This document shows positions 1 through 5,375 of a stretch of 10,130 nucleotides of DNA, in pieces (the stretch's first letter is position 1; each line of letters opens with the position of its first letter). The position numbers and the translations under genes are program-made. Below the pieces are notes generated by a model that had not been told where the DNA came from, did not search any database, and worked only from the letters and a program-made list of their open reading frames with translations. Where the stretch lies: the NCBI GenBank assembly GCA_028281205.1, contig JANQKJ010000257.1, positions 1 to 10,130 on the forward strand, in the 5' to 3' direction. The stretch comes from Gammaproteobacteria bacterium. Its GTDB lineage: Bacteria; Pseudomonadota; Gammaproteobacteria; UBA4575.

Positions 1-66
1 AGCCCACGCACATAGGAAAAAGATTACTGCATTTAAAAAATGGCTGTTTAAGGAGTTATAAAAAAC

Positions 67-112
67 GGGGTGTATTTATTCTTGCTATGGCTACAAAAAA
101 TAACTACACCCC
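67..112 (-). terminator. Hairpin terminator of the cupin gene
   Basis: The arms at 67-80 and 99-112 pair over 14 positions with one mismatch; the outer eight pairs are GGGGTGTA/TACACCCC. Read on the minus strand, the hairpin is followed at once by a T-run (CGTTTTTTATAA). It starts 29 bases past the stop codon of the minus-strand cupin gene. The plus-strand side has no T-run, so it should act mainly on minus-strand transcripts. The loop is long, about 18 bases. Confidence 0.75.
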
Positions 113-140
113 AAAAAGACACAATTGTGTTTAGGGATAG

Positions 141-641
141 TTATTTAGTCTCGTAAATAATATCGAATGGTCTTGTGTAAGCGAGATAGAAAATACATGG
201 TTCTTTGGTCCCGCATATTAATGTGTGTGGAGGTGCATTACCTGGAAAGCTGATATAGGCTGGACCACGAAATTCCTTTTCCGTTCCTTTATCAGAAATC
301 AAAGTAAATGCACCACTAATCCACATATATAATTCTTCTGAGGTATGAGTGTGGCTCGGTACAACATAGCCGGGTGGAATGCGCACAATAGATTCACTAC
401 CCGCTTTGCCAAGATCTCCGCGAATATGTGCTATTTCTGCACCTTCAGGCAATCCCTCTACTGCTAATGGTTCATATACAAGCTTGTCTACATCAACAAT
501 GGTTTGGTCGGCACCGAATGCAATAGGTTTTTTATTTGACCCAAGTTGATGTGCCATACTTTGAGGAATGAAAATGAGCAATGTCAGCAGAGTGAACACG
601 CGCAAGAAGAAAGTTGATTTTTTTGCCTTAATGATATTCAT
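141..641 (-). CDS. Secreted single-domain cupin protein
   Basis: A 166-residue protein with a hydrophobic N-terminal segment (about residues 11-30) ending in SMA before His31, a plausible signal peptidase I site, so it is probably periplasmic. The body is one cupin beta-barrel. Cupin motif 1 is visible as H97-x-H99-x3-E103 followed by G110, and motif 2 around FPGNAPPH with H139. Together these supply the usual metal-binding 3-His/1-Glu set. Two cysteines, C143 and C149, follow. Cupins range from enzymes to ligand sensors, so the substrate cannot be read from sequence. The ATG at 639-641 has an AAAGG ribosome binding site ten bases upstream. The gene lies alone between a terminator and a sigma-54-type promoter, and is divergent from a sigma-54 activator that is its likely regulator. 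The family call is secure; the role is unknown. Confidence 0.88.
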   Translation of the reverse strand: MNIIKAKKSTFFLRVFTLLTLLIFIPQSMAHQLGSNKKPIAFGADQTIVDVDKLVYEPLAVEGLPEGAEIAHIRGDLGKAGSESIVRIPPGYVVPSHTHTSEELYMWISGAFTLISDKGTEKEFRGPAYISFPGNAPPHTLICGTKEPCIFYLAYTRPFDIIYETK

Positions 642-686
642 GGGTTAAGTACCTTTTTAAAGTTTTCTTTATTCGTGCCATATATG

Positions 687-702
687 TGCAGTTAGTGTGC
701 CA
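687..702 (-). promoter_or_regulatory. Sigma-54 (-24/-12) promoter of the cupin gene
   Basis: Read on the minus strand the site is TGGCACACTAACTGCA. It matches the TGGCAC-R-N4-TTGCA consensus with the invariant GG and GC in the exact spacing (ten bases between them); only one consensus T is replaced by C. The predicted transcription start is near 676, giving a leader of about 35 bases before the cupin ATG at 641. A sigma-54-dependent activator is encoded immediately divergent, which strengthens the call. Confidence 0.8.
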
Positions 703-721
703 TGATGTTTGGGCTATAAAA

Positions 722-741
722 TCAATCACTTAGTTGATTGA
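722..741. promoter_or_regulatory. Inverted repeat TCAATCA-N6-TGATTGA
   Basis: Seven-base arms at 722-728 and 735-741 are perfectly complementary around a six-base centre. The centre is about 55 bp upstream of the predicted cupin transcription start. It could be an operator or a bending-protein site. It is closer to the promoter than most activator sites for sigma-54, and its sequence differs from the twin palindromes further upstream. Confidence 0.35.
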
Positions 742-755
742 AAATATTTTAAATA

Positions 756-787
756 TCGAATATTCAAAAATAGTCTCGAAATTTCAA
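756..787. promoter_or_regulatory. Twin palindromes, candidate upstream activator site
   Basis: TCGAATATTCAA (756-767) and TCGAAATTTCAA (776-787) are near-identical, differ only in the two central bases, and are exactly 20 bp apart, two helical turns. Their centres lie about 85 and 105 bp upstream of the predicted sigma-54 transcription start. This is where Fis-type activator dimers usually bind. I infer that the product of the adjacent regulator gene binds here; the sequence alone does not prove it. Confidence 0.5.
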
Positions 788-806
788 GAATTTTGATACT
801 TATAAT
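776..806 (+). promoter_or_regulatory. Possible sigma-70 promoter of the activator gene
   Basis: A perfect -10 hexamer, TATAAT, lies at 801-806. The best upstream partner, TCGAAA at 776-781, matches four of six -35 positions, but the spacing of 19 bases is longer than ideal. Transcription would start near 813, leaving about 48 bases before the ATG at 861. The candidate -35 lies inside one of the twin palindromes. The region is AT-rich, so chance matches are likely. Confidence 0.3.
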
Positions 807-860
807 TCACTAGGGTTAAACTCCTAACTATAAAATTATTGTGTGGGTGCTATAACGAAT

Positions 861-2291
861 ATGGCCGATAAAAATCTATACCAGCTTCTCTACCAGACCA
901 CGCCAGTAATGTTGCAGTCTATCGACAGTAATGGAATCATGCAGGCTGTCAGTAAAAAATGGTTAGAAAAATTAGGTTATGAAGAAAATGAGGTGATTGG
1001 CAAGAAAGTGTTTGAGTTTTTAAGTGAGGAGACTAATGCAAAATTATTATCTGGCTTGCTTGATCAAATGCTTGAGAAAGGAAAACTATCCCATCAGCTT
1101 ATTCAATGTGTCAGAAAAAATGGTGATGTATTTGAGGCGGTCGCCTCTGCTGAAGTTAACTATGATAGCAATGGTAAGGCGCAAAATATCTCTTGGGCGC
1201 TTTATGATGTTAATGAGATTGAAACTATACCGGCAAATGCAAATCATCATATCAGTCAGCTGATTCGCATAAAAAATCAACTAATTGATGAACGTGATTA
1301 TCTGCGTGCAGAGTTGCAGCTAGCAAAAGAAAAATTCCCACTCATAAGTCAGTCGTTACCGATGCAAAATTTATTTGCAAAACTAAAAGCCGTATCACAA
1401 ACAGATGCTACGGTGATAATCTTTGGCGAGACAGGTGTGGGCAAAGAGGTGGTTGCACATACTATCGCTAAACAAAGTGGGCGTATGGATCAGCCTTTTA
1501 TATCTATTAACTGTGCCTCTGTAACTAAAGAATTATTTGAAAGTGAATTTTTTGGTCATGTGAAAGGTGCTTTTACGGGTGCGACTAAAGACCGTAAGGG
1601 TCGTTGGGAACTTGCTAATTATGGAACACTTTTTTTAGATGAAATTGGTGAAGTTCCTTTAGAACTGCAAGCTAAACTATTGCGTGCGATACAGCATAAC
1701 GAATTTGAAAGAGTAGGAGATGAAGCTACCAAGTCAGTTGATGTGCGCATTATTGCAGCAACAAATCGTGATCTCGAAAAAATGGTTCAGGATGGTAATT
1801 TCCGAGAAGACTTATATTATCGGTTGATGGTATTTCCTATCAAGGTACCACCATTAAGAGAAAGACTTGATGACATTCCGCTATTAACACGGTATTTTTT
1901 AGATGAGTCCTGTAAACGATTTAAAAAACAATGCTATGGGCTCAATGAGCAAACAGTTAATATATTAAAAGACTATCATTGGCCGGGGAATATACGTGAA
2001 TTACAAAATGTGATTGAAAGGGCTGTTATTCTAAGCAGTGGGACATCTCTACATATTGATCCTCAGTTGATGGTGAGCCATGCTGGCGAGAAAAGTGAAA
2101 CATTTGTTCCAGAAAGAGTTGGCTTATTGAAAGCAGATGAAATAAAACATCTTGAGCGTGAAAACATTATTGCAGCATTGAATAAGACAAACTGGAAAAT
2201 ATCTGGCAAAAATAGTGCTTCTGATTTGTTAGGCATGAATGCTTCAACCTTAAATTCAAGGATTGTCAAACTTGGTATTAAAAAGAATTGA
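861..2291 (+). CDS. PAS-containing sigma-54-dependent transcriptional activator
   Basis: Numbering is from the ATG at 861, giving 476 residues. An in-frame GTG at 843 would add six residues; neither start has a good ribosome binding site, and I prefer the ATG. An N-terminal PAS sensor (about residues 8-120) is followed by a helical, probably coiled-coil linker (about 125-165). The AAA+ domain shows Walker A GETGVGKE (189-196), the sigma-54 contact loop GAFTGA (236-241), Walker B GTLFLDEIGE (255-264) and FREDLYYRL (314-322). The C-terminal Fis-type helix-turn-helix (about 450-476) resembles that of FhlA/NorR-type activators. It should remodel sigma-54 RNA polymerase in response to a signal sensed by the PAS domain. 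There is no response-regulator receiver domain, so it is not a classical two-component partner. The PAS ligand is unknown. The divergent cupin gene with its -24/-12 promoter is the obvious target. Confidence 0.93.
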   Translation: MADKNLYQLLYQTTPVMLQSIDSNGIMQAVSKKWLEKLGYEENEVIGKKVFEFLSEETNAKLLSGLLDQMLEKGKLSHQLIQCVRKNGDVFEAVASAEVNYDSNGKAQNISWALYDVNEIETIPANANHHISQLIRIKNQLIDERDYLRAELQLAKEKFPLISQSLPMQNLFAKLKAVSQTDATVIIFGETGVGKEVVAHTIAKQSGRMDQPFISINCASVTKELFESEFFGHVKGAFTGATKDRKGRWELANYGTLFLDEIGEVPLELQAKLLRAIQHNEFERVGDEATKSVDVRIIAATNRDLEKMVQDGNFREDLYYRLMVFPIKVPPLRERLDDIPLLTRYFLDESCKRFKKQCYGLNEQTVNILKDYHWPGNIRELQNVIERAVILSSGTSLHIDPQLMVSHAGEKSETFVPERVGLLKADEIKHLERENIIAALNKTNWKISGKNSASDLLGMNASTLNSRIVKLGIKKN

Positions 2292-2339
2292 ATTATTATA
2301 AGTGACTAATTTTGAGTTGATGAGCGGCTATTGATTAAT

Positions 2340-2594
2340 ATGAACAAAAGCTTTTCAAATTTAAAACGCAAACGTAATAAGATTCCAGGCTTTGTTAAAC
2401 AAGCACTTCAAAAAAGGAAGTTAGAAAAAGAATTTAAATTGCGGCCTGCTTATCAACAGAATGACTATGTCGGTTGGATTAATGATGCTAAGAAACAAGA
2501 AACAAAGAATAAGAGGCTAAAACAAATGCTAGATGAGCTAGAAAAAGGCGGTGTCTATATGAAAATGAATCATCCTGCTTCTGCAAAAAATTAG
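2340..2594 (+). CDS. Small YdeI/OmdA-like domain protein
   Basis: An 84-residue, very basic protein; a TTG start at 2331 would add three residues. The segment from IPGFVKQAL through RPAYQQNDYVGWINDAKK and ETKNKRLKQMLDEL resembles the C-terminal conserved module of YdeI/OmpD-associated (OmdA) proteins, where a Tyr-x-x-Trp-Ile-x-x-Ala-Lys core is followed by Glu-Thr and a basic helix. Those proteins are usually about 150-200 residues long with a second domain before this module; here it stands almost alone. There is no signal peptide or membrane segment. It begins 48 bases after the sigma-54 activator with no terminator between them, so the two may be co-transcribed. The family has been tied to bacteriocin protection and antimicrobial-peptide resistance, but its molecular role is unclear. 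Confidence 0.7.
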   Translation: MNKSFSNLKRKRNKIPGFVKQALQKRKLEKEFKLRPAYQQNDYVGWINDAKKQETKNKRLKQMLDELEKGGVYMKMNHPASAKN

Positions 2595-2602
2595 ACAAGA
2601 CC

Positions 2603-2636
2603 TGAGATGATTGATTAAATTGCACTGATCATCTCA
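2603..2636 (+). other. Intergenic hairpin before the amidotransferase gene
   Basis: The nine-base arms TGAGATGAT (2603-2611) and ATCATCTCA (2628-2636) are perfectly complementary around a 16-base loop. It lies between the OmdA-like gene and the next gene, 18 bases before its ATG. No T-run follows, so it is not a typical intrinsic terminator. It might protect the 3' end of the upstream message or affect translation of the downstream gene. Confidence 0.35.
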
Positions 2637-2654
2637 AACAGTAAAATTCCATAC

Positions 2655-3401
2655 ATGACAGCTATAAAACCCGTTCTGATTCTACAACTGCGCCCTGAAA
2701 ATATAGTGTCTGATAGTGAGTACGCGTGTTTTTTAAAATATAGTGGATTACGTGTTGAGGACACATGCAGACAGCGCATCGAAAATCATGGCATTCCTGA
2801 AAACCTAGACCTTAATAATTATTCAGCAATTATTGTTGGTGGTAGCCCGTACGACATCAGCACCGCCGAAGACAAGAAATCCTCTGCCCAGAAAAAAATT
2901 GAGTCGGATTTCAACAAGCTGTTACAACGAGTAGTTACCCGAGACTTTCCATTTCTTGGTGCCTGCTCTGGGAATGGGCTGCTGGGTAATTATCTTGGTA
3001 CGCGTATCTCTACCAAATACGGTGAGGCTGTAGGGTGTGTCACACTGAATATTACCGAAGCAGGTAAACAGGATAAATTACTCAAAGGGTTTCCAGCGCA
3101 AGTCGATGTGTTGCTTGGTCACAAGGAAGCCGTTGACACTACACCTACAGGAGCGACTTTACTTATGACTGGTCACAATTGCCCGGTACAAATGTTTCGC
3201 ATCGGTGAAAACGTGTACGCTACCCAATTCCATCCTGAAAGCGATGCTCAGGAATTTATATTAAGGATTGATATTTACCAAAACCATGGCTATTTTGAAC
3301 CCCATCAAGCAGATGAGCTAAAAAAGAAAGTTCTTCAAAAATCTACACCATATGCCCATGAAATACTCAGACGGTTTGTGGAACAGTACTATGTAAATTG
3401 A
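2655..3401 (+). CDS. Class I glutamine amidotransferase, GMP-synthase-like
   Basis: A 248-residue cytoplasmic protein with a complete class I glutaminase triad. The nucleophile Cys104 sits in FLGACSGNGLLG, and His193 and Glu195 are in TQFHPES. GGSPYDIS near residue 60 matches the conserved loop seen in the family, and GHKEAV (about 155) and CPVQMFR (about 175-185) are typical of the stand-alone GMP-synthase-like amidotransferases. The C-terminal helix ending EILRRFVEQY is also family-typical. The protein should release ammonia from glutamine or hydrolyse a related gamma-glutamyl compound. There is no synthetase domain in the same chain, and no acceptor enzyme is encoded beside it, so its physiological substrate is unknown. 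The ATG at 2655 has no clear ribosome binding site. The next gene, 65 bases on, also acts on gamma-glutamyl compounds by family. Confidence 0.87.
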   Translation: MTAIKPVLILQLRPENIVSDSEYACFLKYSGLRVEDTCRQRIENHGIPENLDLNNYSAIIVGGSPYDISTAEDKKSSAQKKIESDFNKLLQRVVTRDFPFLGACSGNGLLGNYLGTRISTKYGEAVGCVTLNITEAGKQDKLLKGFPAQVDVLLGHKEAVDTTPTGATLLMTGHNCPVQMFRIGENVYATQFHPESDAQEFILRIDIYQNHGYFEPHQADELKKKVLQKSTPYAHEILRRFVEQYYVN

Positions 3402-3466
3402 AAGTTGTCGTTGGTCATTATTATATACATATGTAATTAATTTAATGATGTGGTTTTTCTGTTGAA

Positions 3467-3967
3467 ATGAATAGCGTTCTTTATTTTTCATATGGCTCAA
3501 ATATGTCGCTGAGAAGATTGCAACATAGAGTTTCAAATGTGCAGATGACTAGTGTTGGGTGGCTTGAAAAACATAAGTTAGTATTTCATAAAAAAAGTAA
3601 TGATGGATCTGCTAAGTGTGATGCTTATTATGTAGATGATCCTAAATACTCAGTGTGTGGAGTATTATTTGAGGTGACTACTTCTCAGCTTTTATTATTA
3701 GATAAGTATGAAGGTCTAGGTAAGGGTTATGAACGCAAGGTCGTTCCAATTATTACTCAAAATTCGGAAACTATTTCAGCTGTTACTTACTACGCAACAG
3801 AAATTGATAGCTCAATGAAGCCATATCATTGGTATAAAGAACATGTTATACGTGGTGCTGAGGAACATAATTTACCAAGAGAGTACATTGATAGAATTAT
3901 AGAAGTTAGTGCAATCTCTGATCCTGATACTAAGCGGCATCGTGAAGAGCTGATAATTTACCAATAA
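3467..3967 (+). CDS. Gamma-glutamylcyclotransferase-like protein
   Basis: A 166-residue soluble protein with the family's N-terminal signature YFSYGSNMS (Y9-G10-S11-N12), which binds the gamma-glutamyl moiety. The general acid/base Glu82 is in DKYEGLGKGYERK, followed by a typical beta-strand. Family members convert gamma-glutamyl amino acids or amines to 5-oxoproline, while others remain uncharacterised. Length agrees with stand-alone bacterial members. The ATG at 3467 is the first in frame with the YGSN motif, though the ribosome binding site is weak. It follows the amidotransferase gene by 65 bases in the same direction and may share its transcript. The family and catalytic residue are clear; the actual substrate is not. 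Confidence 0.87.
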   Translation: MNSVLYFSYGSNMSLRRLQHRVSNVQMTSVGWLEKHKLVFHKKSNDGSAKCDAYYVDDPKYSVCGVLFEVTTSQLLLLDKYEGLGKGYERKVVPIITQNSETISAVTYYATEIDSSMKPYHWYKEHVIRGAEEHNLPREYIDRIIEVSAISDPDTKRHREELIIYQ

Positions 3968-4034
3968 CTGCTATTCAATAAAGCGCGATCCAATGCAGAT
4001 AATTTTATTAGACAAGCTAAAGCTTTATGACGAA

Positions 4035-4065
4035 ATTAAAATAAAAAATGCATTTTATTTTTAAT
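4035..4065. terminator. AT-rich inverted repeat between convergent genes
   Basis: The sequence from ATTAAAATAAAA (4035-4046) to TTTTATTTTTAAT (ending 4065) is a near-perfect inverted repeat with a small central loop around ATGCAT and one bulged base. It lies between the convergent cyclotransferase and dehalogenase-like genes and gives a U-rich 3' arm in both directions. The stem has almost no G-C pairs, so it may be a weak bidirectional terminator or simply AT-rich spacer. Confidence 0.4.
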
Positions 4066-4070
4066 CAAAC

Positions 4071-4733
4071 TTATATCAGTGGACTAAGCTCGTCTAATGA
4101 TTTAATGATAAGATCTGGTTTGTAAGAAAGTCGCTCGGAAATATGGTTATAGCGATTCACCCATACAGAATAAAAGCCGCTTGCTGATGCACCCGCTATA
4201 TCCCAGGAGTTCGAAGATACAAAGCAAATCTTTTTACGGGGTAATGCAAGTTGTTCACCCATAAACTCATATACGGTTGGAGAAGGTTTATATGAATGAA
4301 CTAATTCTGTGGAATAGACGCCACCTATTAAATGGTCAATGCCAACTCGTTTTAAAGTAGAGCTGAGTATTTGTGGTGGTCCGTTAGAAAGAACCACTGT
4401 TTTTAAACCGTTATCTTTCAGTGATGTGAGAATGCCTTTCGCATCTGGGTAACAATCTATTTTTGAATGTTCCAGTAGTTTGCTTTTGATTTCTTCATCA
4501 TCAACCCCATACACTTCACAGGCGAAATCAAGAGTGTCTTTGCGAATTTTTTCATAATTTACATACTGATTCATCAGGCTGAGCAGAGATGAATACTGTA
4601 GCCGTTTCGACAACCATAATTTATATATTTCTTCAATATTGTCACCAAGTTGTTCGTCATATTCTAAGAACGGCAAGTACGGGTCAAGAATTAAGCCATA
4701 AGCGTTGAATATATAGGCTTTGATATTTTTCAT
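4071..4733 (-). CDS. HAD-family L-2-haloacid dehalogenase homologue, probably inactive
   Basis: A 220-residue soluble HAD-fold protein that aligns almost without gaps to L-2-haloacid dehalogenases. Retained motifs are LSNGPP (S116, N117), the motif III lysine K149 in HSYKPSP, Y155, and the family-specific VSSNSWDIAGA (S173, N175, D178). The nucleophile motif, normally F-D-x-Y-G-T, reads FNAYGL: Asp10 is Asn (codon AAC) and Thr14 is Leu. The conserved W-R (Arg41 in the L-DEX enzyme) reads W40-L41. Two residues essential for forming and breaking the ester intermediate are therefore lost, while the fold is intact. It is most likely a pseudoenzyme with a binding or regulatory role, or it has a changed chemistry. 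The ATG at 4731-4733 has an AAGGA ribosome binding site at good spacing. It is transcribed alone. Confidence 0.88.
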   Translation of the reverse strand: MKNIKAYIFNAYGLILDPYLPFLEYDEQLGDNIEEIYKLWLSKRLQYSSLLSLMNQYVNYEKIRKDTLDFACEVYGVDDEEIKSKLLEHSKIDCYPDAKGILTSLKDNGLKTVVLSNGPPQILSSTLKRVGIDHLIGGVYSTELVHSYKPSPTVYEFMGEQLALPRKKICFVSSNSWDIAGASASGFYSVWVNRYNHISERLSYKPDLIIKSLDELSPLI

Positions 4734-4905
4734 ACGTTATTTTCCTTAAAGCGTATTTATTATATTGAGATCCATAAGCTGGCGGTATGAAAACACACAA
4801 AAAGACTAATTTCATTGATTTAGCACAAGCAGGAAGTAGTTTGTTGCATTAGTGAAGAGTCTGCAAAAATATTACTATATTGCTGTGATTCAGTATGACC
4901 TCTAT

Positions 4906-4922
4906 TAATCCGCAGTGGATTA
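4906..4922. other. Short inverted repeat in the 247-bp divergent intergenic region
   Basis: TAATCC (4906-4911) and GGATTA (4917-4922) form a perfect six-base inverted repeat with a five-base centre, about 60 bp before the start of the repeat protein gene. It could be an operator. The rest of the 4734-4980 gap shows no other convincing signal; I could not assign a strong promoter for either flanking gene. Confidence 0.2.
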
Positions 4923-4980
4923 TAGCTTTCTCAAATACCGGTTGGTAAAATTCTAATACTAGTGTGATAAGGAGTTATAT

Positions 4981-5328
4981 ATGAAGTTAACAACTCTAAT
5001 TATATTGCTCTTATTAACAATACCAGTTACAGCCGAGCCCTTGCGTTGTTACACGGATCATGAAAATAATATGACATGTTCAAATGGTGTCACAGGAAAA
5101 GTTGGAGAAGATGGAATTACGCAACTTAGTGACGGGGCTGAGTTATACACGAATTCCAGCGGAGTGACCACTGATAACAATGGCATAAGTTCATACACCG
5201 ACGAATTCGGTATGACGGTTTACAGTGATGGTCGAGTTTCTTATACAGATGAAAAAGGCAATACAATATTTTCAGACGGAACAAATTGCCATCTTGATCC
5301 CTACGGTAATACAGACTGTGAATTTTAG
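4981..5328 (+). CDS. Small secreted repeat protein, function unknown
   Basis: A 115-residue protein with a clear signal peptide: Lys2, a leucine/isoleucine-rich core, and probable cleavage after Val-Thr-Ala18. The mature part of about 97 residues is almost entirely tandem repeats of 16 residues with the pattern G-x-T-x-x-S-D-G-x-x-x-Y-T-D-x-x. The best copies are residues 77-92 and 93-108. Four cysteines fall only in the terminal repeats, as two C-x9-C pairs (C23/C33 and C103/C113), suggesting disulfide-closed ends on a repetitive beta structure. It is acidic and rich in Asp, Asn, Gly, Ser and Thr, and could bind calcium, but that is inference. I do not recognise a named family. A strong ribosome binding site (AAGGAG) lies eight bases before the ATG. 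It is convergent with the multicopper oxidase gene, 47 bases away. Confidence 0.8.
   Translation: MKLTTLIILLLLTIPVTAEPLRCYTDHENNMTCSNGVTGKVGEDGITQLSDGAELYTNSSGVTTDNNGISSYTDEFGMTVYSDGRVSYTDEKGNTIFSDGTNCHLDPYGNTDCEF
5068..5325 (+). repeat. Tandem 16-codon repeats in the secreted protein gene
   Basis: At protein level the units are residues 30-44 (15 long), 45-60, 61-76, 77-92, 93-108 (each 16 long) and a partial 109-115. Residues 19-29 look like the tail of another partial unit. Each unit starts G/N-x-T and ends near Y-T-D/N-x-x. DNA identity between copies is low, so the repeats are old and not an unstable recent expansion. Confidence 0.7.
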
Positions 5329-5375
5329 TTGACAGCAAATGACAGCTTTTGATTGTATTAGTTTAAGTAATATAC

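Noticed and set aside
674..680. A second TGGCACG on the minus strand, 22 bases downstream of the sigma-54 promoter, resembling a second -24 element.
   Set aside because: The matching -12 position reads GA in place of GC, so it fails the invariant part of the consensus, and it falls at the predicted transcription start.
1024..1280. Short open frames on both strands inside the PAS-linker part of the activator gene.
   Set aside because: They overlap a clearly conserved coding frame and have no recognisable content.
4787..4852. A 21-codon open frame (plus strand) beginning ATG in the divergent intergenic region.
   Set aside because: It has no convincing ribosome binding site spacing, no recognisable composition or signal sequence, and is short enough to occur by chance.
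5330..5346. Direct repeat TGACAGC, two copies ten bases apart, between the repeat protein and the oxidase gene.
   Set aside because: It lies at the 3' ends of convergent genes, forms no hairpin, and is too short to be more than a chance repeat.
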